From: Pedobacter namyangjuensis
Lineage (GTDB): Bacteria; Bacteroidota; Bacteroidia; Sphingobacteriales; Sphingobacteriaceae
Reading direction: 5' to 3'
Length of the DNA: 64,000 nucleotides
NCBI RefSeq assembly: GCF_003313325.1
Contig: NZ_QMHQ01000005.1
Coordinates: forward strand, 1 to 64,000
The translations under genes and the position numbers were made by a program. The notes under the pieces were generated by a model. That model searched no databases. It was not told the DNA's origin and saw nothing but the letters and a program-made list of their open reading frames with translations. How positions within the stretch are numbered: the first letter of the stretch is position 1; every line of letters starts with the position of its first letter. Positions 34,063 to 42,350 of the stretch are shown here, in pieces.

Positions 34063-34091
34063 AGAAAAAAACTAGTCAATGGTTTTCAGAT

Positions 34092-34553
34092 TTATAAAAA
34101 CTGAATTACCTCTTTGGGCACAAACGGACTAACATCGCCGTTATTTCTTAAAATGTCTCTAACTATGGTAGAGCTGATAGCAGAATATTCGGGTTTGCTT
34201 AGCAGTAGTATGGTTTCTGCTTCTGGCATCATGGTCTGATTAATTTGTGCAATAGCTCTCTCATATTCAAAATCTGATGCCGATCTAATTCCTCGGATCA
34301 TGTATTTTGCGTTAATTTTTTTGCAAAAATCTACCGTTAAACCTTCGTAGAGTTGTACATCAATATTATCTGCCGAAGCAAAAATTGTTCTAACAATTTC
34401 TTCCCTTTTCTCTGCCGATATAAAATTTTGCTTCGAACTGTTTAATCCAATTCCTACAACAACTTTATCGAAAAGAGGCAGAGCACGTTTCAAAATATCT
34501 ACGTGGGCAATTGTTATTGGGTCAAACGAACCTGGAAATAGCGCAATTTTCAT
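34092..34553 (-). CDS. coaD: Pantetheine-phosphate adenylyltransferase
   Basis: A 153-aa enzyme of coenzyme A synthesis that joins 4'-phosphopantetheine to AMP from ATP. The nucleotidyltransferase motif is GSFDPITIAHVDIL, where the (T/H)xGH signature is represented by IAHV, and the ISSTIVRD motif is present near residue 127. Length and end are normal. A gap of about 120 bases separates it from rsmD, so it may have its own promoter. Confidence 0.96.
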   Translation of the reverse strand: MKIALFPGSFDPITIAHVDILKRALPLFDKVVVGIGLNSSKQNFISAEKREEIVRTIFASADNIDVQLYEGLTVDFCKKINAKYMIRGIRSASDFEYERAIAQINQTMMPEAETILLLSKPEYSAISSTIVRDILRNNGDVSPFVPKEVIQFL

Positions 34554-34671
34554 AGTTGAAGTTACTGGTTAAAAGTTTAATTTAGGAGTTAAATTTAAAA
34601 GTTCGAAAAGCTATTATTCGATAGTTCGGAGTCGAGAGCCAAAAAACAAACAACTAACAATGAACAACGTA

Positions 34672-35211
34672 TTATTCTTGATTTTCGAAAAAGCTAAATG
34701 AAGAGTTTCCGTATTTTCTGGTTTGTGTATAACCTTTTTGCTGATTTAGTTTGGTGTAGGTAGCGTGTTCTACTACTAAAATCCCATTTGGTGCCAATAA
34801 ATTATTTTTAAATACCAATTCTGGTATAAGCTGAATACTTGGTAAATCGTAAGGCGGATCGGCAAATATAATTTGATACTGCTTGGTTTCTTGTTCTAAA
34901 AATTTAAGCACATCTGCTTTTGTCGGCTCAATTTCATCTAAATTATGTTTTGCAATAACAGATTTTATCCAATATATACAACCGGAATGTTTGTCGACCG
35001 AAGTTATTTTTTTTGCTCCTCTACTGGCAAACTCAAAACTTACACTGCCTGTTCCAGTAAATAAATCCAGAACTTCACACTCCTCGAAATCGTAATTATT
35101 ATAAAGAATGTTAAATAATGCCTCTTTTGCCATATCTGTGGTTGGCCTAACGGGCAAATTAGTAGGGGCAAAAAATTGTATGCCTTTTAAACGGCCACCG
35201 ATTATACGCAT
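34672..35211 (-). CDS. rsmD: 16S rRNA (guanine-966-N2)-methyltransferase
   Basis: A 179-aa class I SAM methyltransferase. The N-terminal RIIGGRLKGIQF is the RsmD opening; the SAM loop is VLDLFTGTGSVSFEFASRG, and the catalytic tetrapeptide DPPY is in IIFADPPYD (about 113-121). It overlaps the DUF3822 gene by 10 bases, so the two are coupled. Confidence 0.94.
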   Translation of the reverse strand: MRIIGGRLKGIQFFAPTNLPVRPTTDMAKEALFNILYNNYDFEECEVLDLFTGTGSVSFEFASRGAKKITSVDKHSGCIYWIKSVIAKHNLDEIEPTKADVLKFLEQETKQYQIIFADPPYDLPSIQLIPELVFKNNLLAPNGILVVEHATYTKLNQQKGYTQTRKYGNSSFSFFENQE

Positions 35212-36020
35212 TTGTAAATAGCTAAAAGAGTAGTGTAATAATGAGATGGCATGTCTTCCAATGCTTCGAGCGCTAAATCACTTTGTGGTAAAAGCATAGT
35301 TGTTTTAGTAAAATATTTGCTAATTACAGTATGCTTTTGATCTTTTTCGTGAATGATTCCGCTTAGTTTTATACTTGTTTCTTCGGTAATCTGTAACTGG
35401 TTTTTTATTAGCAACAAATAGTAGTTAAACTCGTCGGTATTTTCTATTTCGTAACTTTTCTGAAAAATCACCTTGCTATCATTTACAAATAGTGCACTAA
35501 AAGAGCCTACGGTAAAATCTAAAAAAAGGCCATCAGTAGCAGTAGTAGCGAAATTTAGCAATCCGGCAGACTCGTGATAGATTTTTGCATCTTTGAAATT
35601 CTCGAAGATAGCGCTGGTCTTTTTATCAAAAGCAAAAATGCTATTAAATTTGAAGTGAGGCTGAGCTTGTACATGTAAATTTCCGTCATGAGGTTCGGCA
35701 AAATATTGCGCATTCGCTTCTAAGCTTTCTTCGCTGTAAAGTTCAGTAGGAATATTTATTAGATTAGCGGAATAGCTGGCAATTTTTACATCGTTAAAGT
35801 TCAAGCCTAAATAACTATCTGTTTTTATTTTATCAGTAAGTTTTTTGACAACATCTTCGCATTCTTGCTCATCAAATACAGCAATCACTTTATTTTTCTC
35901 CTTATTAATTATCGCATAAGAAAAACTATCGTATCCCATTTTAACAATTAAACTACAGTTTAGTGATGTAGCTGGGTCAAAATCTGGGTCGATTAATAAG
36001 ATGCTGTTGTTATTGCTCAT
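35202..36020 (-). CDS. DUF3822 family protein
   Basis: A 272-aa cytoplasmic protein. The family is found across Bacteroidota next to rsmD, as here, and has an actin-like (ASKHA/FtsA-type) feel: the phrases LLIDPDFDPATSLNCSLIVKMG and TDGLFLDFTVGSFSALFVND each resemble a nucleotide-contacting strand, but I cannot point to proven catalytic residues. It overlaps rsmD by 10 bases. An exact TATTTTTG (36035-36028) lies seven bases before its ATG, and the divergent helicase gene starts only 52 bases away. Confidence 0.8.
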   Translation of the reverse strand: MSNNNSILLIDPDFDPATSLNCSLIVKMGYDSFSYAIINKEKNKVIAVFDEQECEDVVKKLTDKIKTDSYLGLNFNDVKIASYSANLINIPTELYSEESLEANAQYFAEPHDGNLHVQAQPHFKFNSIFAFDKKTSAIFENFKDAKIYHESAGLLNFATTATDGLFLDFTVGSFSALFVNDSKVIFQKSYEIENTDEFNYYLLLIKNQLQITEETSIKLSGIIHEKDQKHTVISKYFTKTTMLLPQSDLALEALEDMPSHYYTTLLAIYKCV

Positions 36021-36027
36021 ATGTTGG

Positions 36028-36035
36028 CAAAAATA
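36028..36035 (-). promoter_or_regulatory. -7 element of DUF3822-rsmD
   Basis: TATTTTTG on the minus strand, exact TAnnTTTG, seven bases before the ATG. Confidence 0.45.
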
Positions 36036-36072
36036 GTTTTTTTCTATAACATTACCATTGCATCTTTGCTAA

Positions 36073-37521
36073 ATGGATAATGCCCACATTATTGCCCAAT
36101 CATATCCTTTTCAACCTACTAAAGAACAATTACAGTTTTGCGATAAAGTTGCATCTTTTTTAACCAGCGAAATTGATAACAGATGTTTTGTTTTGAGAGG
36201 TTACGCAGGTACAGGAAAAACTACGTCTGTAGCTGCATTAGTAAGCGCATTACCCCAGTTTAAAATGCGAGTAGTTTTGCTAGCGCCAACGGGTAGGGCT
36301 GCAAAAGTTATTAGCAATTATACCAACAGAACAGCCTTAACCATACATAAAAAAATATACCGTAAGCGAAGTGCGGTGTCTACAGAAATGGCTTTTCAAC
36401 TGGCGCCAAACTTAGCAGAAAATACGCTTTTTATTGTCGATGAAGCTTCGATGATTGCTGACGAGTGGAATCAGCAAAACGGATCTTCTTTCCTTAAAGA
36501 TTTGATTGAGTTTGTTTTTCAGCCAAATCCGTTAGGAAAAGATAAAAATTGTGCGCTTCTATTTGTTGGCGATACAGCCCAGTTACCCCCAGTTGGCAGC
36601 ATCGAAAGTCCGGCATTAAACGAAAAGTATTTAAAAGATAATTTTGGCTTAAACGTTACCGGTGTTGAGTTGAAAGAAGTTGTTAGGCAGGAGAAAAAAT
36701 CTGGAATTTTAGCCAATGCCACTATGTTGCGCAAGCTGATAAACAACTACGATGAAGAACAAAAACTACTGCCTAAATTTTTAACAAAAAGCTACAAAGA
36801 TACTTTTAGCATTACAGGGCTTAAGTTGGTAGAAGGTTTGGAATATGCTTATAGAAAGTTCGAAATCGAGAATACTTTGGTAGTCTGTAGATCTAATAAA
36901 TCGGCAAATATCTATAATAACCAAATAAGATCTAGGCTTTTATACAGAGATGAAGAATTAAGTGGAGGCGACCAAATTATGGTAGTGCGTAACAATTATT
37001 TCTGGTTGCCCGAAAACCAAAAAGTTTCGTTTATAGCCAATGGCGATATGGCTCGAATTGTTAGAGTTCGTAAAGAAGAAGAGCGCTACGGGTTAAGATT
37101 TGCAGAAGTAAACTTGGATTTTTTGGACTTCCCGGAAGTTGGAACGCTTACTTGTAAAGTGATTTTAGATACCTTACAAGCCGAAACGCCAAATCTTCCT
37201 TACGAAAAAAGTAAACAGCTATTTGAAGGGTTAATGTTAGATTACGACCATTTAACCAGAAAACGCGATAAAATGGAAGCGATAAAGCAAGATCCTTATT
37301 ATAATGCTTTACAAATAAAATTTGCCTATGCGGTAACTTGCCATAAGGCACAGGGCGGACAATGGGATGCCGTTTTTGTAGATCAAGGCTACCTAACAGA
37401 TGAGATGATTGATTTAGATTTTATGCGCTGGCTTTATACTGCTGTTACCCGGGCTAAAAAGGAATTGTTTTTAGTGAATTTTGCGCAGAACCTTTATGCC
37501 ACTAGCCAAGAAGACTTTTAG
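36073..37521 (+). CDS. RecD-like ATP-dependent DNA helicase
   Basis: A 482-aa SF1B helicase: Walker A GYAGTGKTT (about 45-53), Walker B FIVDEASMI, motif III GDTAQLPPVG, and the C-terminal motif VI phrase YTAVTRAKKELFLV after the AVTCHKAQGGQ stretch. It is shorter than RecD2 and lacks its N-terminal extension; RecB/RecC partners are not present. It likely unwinds DNA 5'-3' in repair or recombination. CATCTTTG sits four bases before the ATG, one mismatch from the -7 consensus. Confidence 0.92.
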   Translation: MDNAHIIAQSYPFQPTKEQLQFCDKVASFLTSEIDNRCFVLRGYAGTGKTTSVAALVSALPQFKMRVVLLAPTGRAAKVISNYTNRTALTIHKKIYRKRSAVSTEMAFQLAPNLAENTLFIVDEASMIADEWNQQNGSSFLKDLIEFVFQPNPLGKDKNCALLFVGDTAQLPPVGSIESPALNEKYLKDNFGLNVTGVELKEVVRQEKKSGILANATMLRKLINNYDEEQKLLPKFLTKSYKDTFSITGLKLVEGLEYAYRKFEIENTLVVCRSNKSANIYNNQIRSRLLYRDEELSGGDQIMVVRNNYFWLPENQKVSFIANGDMARIVRVRKEEERYGLRFAEVNLDFLDFPEVGTLTCKVILDTLQAETPNLPYEKSKQLFEGLMLDYDHLTRKRDKMEAIKQDPYYNALQIKFAYAVTCHKAQGGQWDAVFVDQGYLTDEMIDLDFMRWLYTAVTRAKKELFLVNFAQNLYATSQEDF

Positions 37522-38822
37522 GCGGATGGGAGTAAAATGGTAAAAGTACTACCCTGATTTTCAATGCTGCTAAAAATTAATCGCCCTTTGTGTTGTTCTA
37601 CGATCTTTTTAGATATATGTAGACCTAATCCTACAGATTTTTCGCCTTTTAATCCTCGTCGTCCGGCTTGCGTAAATTGATTGAATATGTATTTCAGCAA
37701 TTTATCAGGAATGCCAATGCCGTAATCTTTAATAACAATGCAAATATTGGTGTTTCGTCTTCCTACGCTAATACTCAACGGCGTGTCGATGTCAGAGAAT
37801 TTTAAGCCATTGCTAATTATATTGTCCATTACCCTTTCTAATTTCGAATAATTGATAGCTGCCATAACATCTATTTCAATTGCTTCAAATAAAATGTTTC
37901 TATTACTATTTCTTCGCCATTTATCTGCTATGGCTTCTACATAATTAGCAATGTTGGTGGGTTCGGTTTGCAAGATAGCCTCTTCGTGCTTAACAGCATC
38001 TATCAAATCATTTATAATTTCCTTAGCTTGTTTGGTAGAGTCAGCAATCATTTTAGCCTCTAAGCTCTCTTCGTTTTCCTGCAATATAAAACTACTTAAT
38101 GTGCCGATATTGTTTAAGGGATTGCGTAAATCGTGGGCAACAAAACTTAAAATCTCGCTCTTTTGGATGTTTAATCGCTCAATTTCTAAGTTTTTCTCTT
38201 CAAGCTGTTTAACTTGTACAAAGTGCTGCGATTTGAAATAATAGCTGTACCTGCTGGCGCACATTAAAATAAAGGCCAGTACAAAGGAAGCTATTACATT
38301 CATTATTTTCTCTTCAAAATTAATTCGCGGAATTACCATGCTAATTATGAAGATTATAATTACAGAAGTAGAAATCATAATTATTTCCTTGTGTTCTATA
38401 GCAAAAAACAAGCTAACTACCACAATGCCAATTAAAAACATTGTTAAGGTGTTTTTAGTGTTGTACATAGAAACGGTATAACTCACGCCAAAGGAAACTA
38501 GCAGGATAAACACAATAAAGGCAATGGTTATATACTGACGCATTCTGCTTGTGATTTCAGGTTTTTGCAATGCCCACCTACTAGTTAAAAAGAATATAAA
38601 TGAACCGGATAGTTGTATCCAATTGCCTAACGAATGTGCATTATAGTTGCGTATATTTTGAACGTCGTCATAAAACAACAGACCTAAAACCCTGGTTAAA
38701 CCAGCAATTATTAACAGGGTTGTGCTTAAAACCTTAACTTGCTTAAGGTTTGCGAAACCATAATATTCTTTAAACTCAGCCGAAAATTTCGGTGGAGTTT
38801 TGTAAGTGAAAAGTGCGAACAA
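37518..38822 (-). CDS. Membrane histidine kinase (7TM-like sensor)
   Basis: A 434-aa kinase with six or seven hydrophobic segments (about 30-185), a short coiled coil, a HisKA phosphoacceptor helix with His230 in FVAHDLRNPLNN, and an HATPase with N-box (VMDNIISNGLKFS), G1 (IKDYGIGIPD) and G2 (SVGLGLHISKKI). There is no PAS domain and no adjacent response regulator, so it is an orphan. No ATG fits: an in-frame TAA lies two codons upstream of a TTG at 38822-38820, which must serve as start unless a later codon does. It overlaps the helicase end by four bases (convergent). Confidence 0.88.
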   Translation of the reverse strand: MFALFTYKTPPKFSAEFKEYYGFANLKQVKVLSTTLLIIAGLTRVLGLLFYDDVQNIRNYNAHSLGNWIQLSGSFIFFLTSRWALQKPEITSRMRQYITIAFIVFILLVSFGVSYTVSMYNTKNTLTMFLIGIVVVSLFFAIEHKEIIMISTSVIIIFIISMVIPRINFEEKIMNVIASFVLAFILMCASRYSYYFKSQHFVQVKQLEEKNLEIERLNIQKSEILSFVAHDLRNPLNNIGTLSSFILQENEESLEAKMIADSTKQAKEIINDLIDAVKHEEAILQTEPTNIANYVEAIADKWRRNSNRNILFEAIEIDVMAAINYSKLERVMDNIISNGLKFSDIDTPLSISVGRRNTNICIVIKDYGIGIPDKLLKYIFNQFTQAGRRGLKGEKSVGLGLHISKKIVEQHKGRLIFSSIENQGSTFTILLPSA

Positions 38823-38984
38823 AATTTAACAAATTGGGATGTTAAAAATAATAAAAGCAAATGAATATTAAATTTTTAAAAGGCAATTTTAACTGTTAAT
38901 TTAGGGTACAACATGTTGGTTATTTGACACAACTGCTGAAAATACCTAATCAAATTGTTTATAAATTAAACTAGAACAAAACCT

Positions 38985-39440
38985 ATGAAAACCAAATTAT
39001 TTACGCTAATGTTGTTAGCCACGGTTGGCTTACTAGCGTGTAAAACACAAAGTATTAAAGAAAGTACAATTGTTAGTTACGGTACATCGTTCGGCATGTG
39101 TGTAAATTACTGCAAGCAAAGCATTGTAGTTGAAACAACAAAAGTAACCTTTACAAAAACAAAGAATGGTAAAATACCAGATCCAAAAACCTGTGAGAAA
39201 GTTATAACTAATGAAGAATTTAAAACCATTACCGGCGCTATCGATAAAAATAAATTTGATAAATTACAAGAGGTTATAGGATGCCCAGATTGTGCTGATG
39301 GAGGCGCCGAATGGGTGGAGGTAAGCCAAGATGGCAAAAAGAAAAGGGTAACTTTTGAGTACGGCAAAGCACCCGAAGAATTAAAAAATGCAGTGGCAAA
39401 GCTAAAGGAGCTTAAAGAAAGTTTCGCTAACTGCAATTAA
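38985..39440 (+). CDS. Cysteine-rich lipoprotein (151 aa), DUF6438-like
   Basis: Lipobox LLAC (Cys19) followed by a mature domain with six further cysteines spaced like disulfides or a metal site: CVNYC, the pair CPDC-x2 in IGCPDCADGGAEW. The phrase SYGTSFGMCVNYCKQSIVVE resembles the DUF6438 family, which I match from memory only. It ends at a strong bidirectional terminator. Periplasmic, role unknown. Confidence 0.72.
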   Translation: MKTKLFTLMLLATVGLLACKTQSIKESTIVSYGTSFGMCVNYCKQSIVVETTKVTFTKTKNGKIPDPKTCEKVITNEEFKTITGAIDKNKFDKLQEVIGCPDCADGGAEWVEVSQDGKKKRVTFEYGKAPEELKNAVAKLKELKESFANCN

Positions 39441-39445
39441 TAAAA

Positions 39446-39478
39446 AAAGCCATCCAAATTAAAATGGATGGCTTTTTT
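39446..39478. terminator. Bidirectional terminator
   Basis: AAAGCCATCC and GGATGGCTTT form a 10-bp stem with A-run and T-run, serving the lipoprotein gene (plus) and the cold-shock gene (minus). The tmRNA terminator at 52977-53001 has the same stem sequence. Confidence 0.88.
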
Positions 39479-39510
39479 GTATCAAATAAATAAATAAAAA
39501 ATATTACTAC

Positions 39511-39714
39511 TTATCCTACTACTTTTACGTTTTCAGCCTCAGGTCCTTTTTTTCCTTCTTTAATTTCGAACTCAACTTGTTGTCCTTCTTGTAAAGATCT
39601 TAACCCTGAAGATTTGATTGCTGAATGGTGGCAAAATATATCTTTACCGCCTTCTTCTGGCGTAATAAAACCGAAGCCTTTTGAATCATTAAACCATTTT
39701 ACTGTACCTGTCAT
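39511..39714 (-). CDS. Cold-shock domain protein
   Basis: A 67-aa single cold-shock domain: TGTVKWFNDSKGFGFIT contains RNP1 (KGFGFI) and the second nucleic-acid motif is DIFCHHSAI. These bind single-stranded RNA or DNA and melt secondary structure; whether this copy is cold-inducible cannot be read. The upstream 95 bases may hold its leader. Confidence 0.95.
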   Translation of the reverse strand: MTGTVKWFNDSKGFGFITPEEGGKDIFCHHSAIKSSGLRSLQEGQQVEFEIKEGKKGPEAENVKVVG

Positions 39715-39816
39715 AACTACTTTATTATTAAATTAAGAAGTGAAGATAAGAATTTCAGGATAAAAGCCTCAATTATTTTAACAGAATTATAATTGATGTA
39801 CTTATAAAAAACAAAA

Positions 39817-39844
39817 AAGGTGCAGTTCTTACGAACCACACCTT
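39817..39844 (-). terminator. Terminator of the CvfB-like gene
   Basis: AAGGTG/CACCTT and GTTC/GAAC stems with a small internal loop, followed by a T-rich run on the minus strand. Confidence 0.7.
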
Positions 39845-39929
39845 ACAAAAAACTCCCTTAAGTAGACTCTACTCAATATTAAATACGCTTATTTCTATAA
39901 AATAGTTTAACTAAAACGAAATAAATATT

Positions 39930-40775
39930 TTAATCAGCAAACTCGTCTACTAAAATTTTAATTTCATAATCGCTAATAGTGATTAATCTATATTTGTACA
40001 AACCTCCAATAGCTTTTTTAAAGGCGCTTTTACTAATCTGAAATCTATCATAAATCTCGTCTGGAGTACTTTTATCGCCTAAAGCAATTTTTCCTCCACT
40101 TTCTTTAAGCTCTTTTAATATCACATCTCTGGTTTCTAAAATGTGGCCAAAACCGGTAGGTTGTAATGTTAAATCTATTTTTCCTTCTACGCGTACTTTT
40201 TTTACCCAGCCCTTTCTGTAATCGCCGGGTTGCAAGTTTGCAAAAAGCTCATTGTGGTAAAGCAATCCAATATATTTATTGTTAATAATGGCGTTATAAC
40301 CTAAATCGGTTCGTTCGCTAATCATCAGCGCAACTTCATCGCCTTCATCAAATTCAAAGTCTTCTTCTTCAATAAACTTATCTAAACGAGAAGAAGCCAG
40401 CATTCGCCCATTACTTTCATCAAGGTAAAGGTAAACGGCATAACTTTCGCCAATTTCCATCATCCTCTTTTGTTCTCGGCTAGGTACATAAACATCTTTT
40501 CCTATACCCAAGTCCAAATAAGCACCATCATCGGTTGCATCTACCACACGCAAAAAGGCAAAACTTTCAACTTCGGCAAAAGCTTCCTTGGTAGTAGCTA
40601 TAGTATTACCATCTTTATTTACAAAAACAAAAACATTGATATTATCGCCTATTTCAATTCCTTTTGGCACATCCGCATAAGGTAATAGAATTTCCCTGTC
40701 TCCATCGCTTAAGCTTAAACCGTCACTGTTTTTAGCAACTATTCTTAAGTCGTTATACTTTCCTATTTCTATCAT
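39930..40775 (-). CDS. CvfB-type S1-domain RNA-binding protein
   Basis: A 281-aa protein with three S1-like OB folds (about 1-65, 66-135 and 145-210) and a C-terminal winged helix (KSAFKKAIGGLYKYRLITIS, about 250-270), matching the CvfB family of virulence-linked RNA-binding regulators in Gram-positives; in Bacteroidota its role is unstudied as far as I know. An exact TAACTTTG (40834-40827) stands 51 bases before the ATG, so this mRNA has a leader. Confidence 0.85.
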   Translation of the reverse strand: MIEIGKYNDLRIVAKNSDGLSLSDGDREILLPYADVPKGIEIGDNINVFVFVNKDGNTIATTKEAFAEVESFAFLRVVDATDDGAYLDLGIGKDVYVPSREQKRMMEIGESYAVYLYLDESNGRMLASSRLDKFIEEEDFEFDEGDEVALMISERTDLGYNAIINNKYIGLLYHNELFANLQPGDYRKGWVKKVRVEGKIDLTLQPTGFGHILETRDVILKELKESGGKIALGDKSTPDEIYDRFQISKSAFKKAIGGLYKYRLITISDYEIKILVDEFAD

Positions 40776-40826
40776 TTTTAATTAAGAGTTAAGCTATTTT
40801 CTCCAATAGCTGTTAAAATTATGGAG

Positions 40827-40834
40827 CAAAGTTA
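40827..40834 (-). promoter_or_regulatory. -7 element of the CvfB-like gene
   Basis: TAACTTTG on the minus strand, exact TAnnTTTG, 51 bases before the ATG. Confidence 0.4.
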
Positions 40835-40894
40835 ATCATCTTTAATTAATAACGGTTTATATCTTCAGCGTAGCTTAAAATTGATTGATTTTTC

Positions 40895-40902
40895 TATTTT
40901 TG
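40895..40902 (+). promoter_or_regulatory. -7 element of the LURP/scramblase-like gene
   Basis: TATTTTTG, exact TAnnTTTG, 31 bases before the ATG at 40934. Confidence 0.4.
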
Positions 40903-40933
40903 CTACACATAAACCATTAAAAACATTCTAAAA

Positions 40934-41536
40934 ATGAGTCAATTAATTCCAACATTTTTTGTGGGCGATGAATACTTCATCGATGAGAAAGTTAATTTCT
41001 TAAAATTTACAAACGAGTACAAAGTTTATAACGAGCAAGGTGTGCAAATTGGCATTATTAAGCAACGCATGAGCGGATGGCACAAAGCTTTAACATTGCT
41101 GATTAATAAAGCTATGATGCCGTTTAAGTTAGAAATTACCGATGCTAATGATCAATTACAAGCAACTATTAGTCGCGGATGGACTTTCTGGATGTCGAAA
41201 ATTACCGTTACAGATCCCTCTGGTACTGAAATTGGGCATATTACCCAAAAGTTTAAATTTTTTAAACCTACATTTTTAATTAACAATCCTTCTACCGGAG
41301 AAAACATTGCACAAATTACTGGCGACTGGAAAGCTTGGAATTTCGATATTAAAAAGCCGGCAGGGCAAGAAATGGGAAAAATTTCTAAAAAATGGGCTGG
41401 AGCAATGAAAGAGATTTTTACCAGTGCAGACAAATACAATGTTTCTATAGACCCCAACTACGCTGAAAATAATAATAAAGTTGCTATCGTTGCAACAGCC
41501 ATTACTATTGATATGGTATTAAAAGAAAGCAAATAG
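40934..41536 (+). CDS. LURP-one/scramblase-related protein (200 aa)
   Basis: A soluble beta-rich protein with the twelve-stranded barrel pattern of the LURP-one-related/phospholipid-scramblase superfamily (Tubby-like C-terminal fold): alternating strands VNFLKFTNEYKVYNEQGVQI, WTFWMSKITVTDPSGTEIG and DWKAWNFDIKKPAG repeat a tryptophan-containing hairpin. There is no signal peptide. Ligand and role are unknown. It ends at a terminator (41632-41658). Confidence 0.75.
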   Translation: MSQLIPTFFVGDEYFIDEKVNFLKFTNEYKVYNEQGVQIGIIKQRMSGWHKALTLLINKAMMPFKLEITDANDQLQATISRGWTFWMSKITVTDPSGTEIGHITQKFKFFKPTFLINNPSTGENIAQITGDWKAWNFDIKKPAGQEMGKISKKWAGAMKEIFTSADKYNVSIDPNYAENNNKVAIVATAITIDMVLKESK

Positions 41537-41631
41537 CTTTGTTTTTTCTATGAAGAGACGGCGATAAAGCTGTGTTATTGCTTTTAAGATAGCTTTCTTG
41601 TCCATTCGGAATTAAATAGCGTTAAAATAAA

Positions 41632-41658
41632 AATGGCCCATAATTACGGGCCGTTTTT
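41632..41658 (+). terminator. Terminator after the LURP-like gene
   Basis: AATGGCCC pairs with GGGCCGTT (one G-T pair), followed by T residues. Confidence 0.8.
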
Positions 41659-41721
41659 ATTTTTAACATTGAGATATGTGCCTACGAAAACCTTTTCGAA
41701 CTGTGCTTTGTTATACCGAAT

Positions 41722-41928
41722 ATGGCAAATAAAGAAAACGAGAAAAACAGCGAACATGTTGATGAGCCAAAAAGTGCACATGCAACACCAGTTGTAGAAA
41801 AATATGTTGAGAAGAGGGTAGAGAAAGCAGAAAAGCAAATAGAAAAGGAAGAGAACTCTAAACAGCGTTCAGCATCTTCAAATTTTTCTACAAACGCAAA
41901 TTCAACCGCTTATTACATTGTTTATTAA
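41722..41928 (+). CDS. Small charged hypothetical protein (68 aa), uncertain
   Basis: The frame encodes a Lys/Glu-rich coiled-coil-like stretch (residues 1-48) followed by a Ser/Asn-rich tail ending AYYIVY. It overlaps the convergent DUF983 stop by four bases. Composition is low-complexity and no family is recognised. Codon use looks like the neighbours and the start is followed by MANKENEKNSE, so it may be real, but a chance frame cannot be excluded. Confidence 0.4.
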   Translation: MANKENEKNSEHVDEPKSAHATPVVEKYVEKRVEKAEKQIEKEENSKQRSASSNFSTNANSTAYYIVY

Positions 41929-42350
41929 GCTCCAGGTTTGCTTCTTTCAGGTTCGTAATGTAAACCGGGAGACAACCAATACAACAGTACCATTCTTGAG
42001 TAGCGATAATTAAATGGTGCACATAAAATAGTTGTGCCAAATAATAGGCCTAAGAAATACCACAGATTTTCAAAGCTTAATCCTAAACCAAGTACAGATG
42101 CTGCAACACTAACGGTGATCATCTGTGCTACGTTAAAGGCATAACTCACAAACATAGCCACATAAAAGTATCCTGGTTCACGTTCAAATTTAAGGTTGCA
42201 ATGTGGGCAAACCTCGTTCATTTTCTGAACTTTAAATCCATACGTAGCGCCAGTAAATACACTTCCAACCCTGCAACGTGGACATTTTGAATTTACAAAA
42301 GCACCCCATTGTGATACGTGATATTGGTTACTTGATTTTTCTGCTTCCAT
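41925..42350 (-). CDS. DUF983 membrane protein
   Basis: A 141-aa protein: an N-terminal zinc-ribbon-like part with SKCPRCRVGSVF (CxxC) and EVCPHCNLKF (CxxC), then two hydrophobic segments (about 62-105). These are the DUF983 features. The role is unknown. Its first 23 bases overlap the end of the AraC regulator gene in another frame, so it is likely cotranscribed with it. Confidence 0.85.
   Translation of the reverse strand: MEAEKSSNQYHVSQWGAFVNSKCPRCRVGSVFTGATYGFKVQKMNEVCPHCNLKFEREPGYFYVAMFVSYAFNVAQMITVSVAASVLGLGLSFENLWYFLGLLFGTTILCAPFNYRYSRMVLLYWLSPGLHYEPERSKPGA

Noticed and set aside
41644..41838. Minus-strand ORF overlapping the LURP terminator
   Set aside because: Phe/Cys-rich, low-complexity and opposite to the 68-aa frame; most likely chance.
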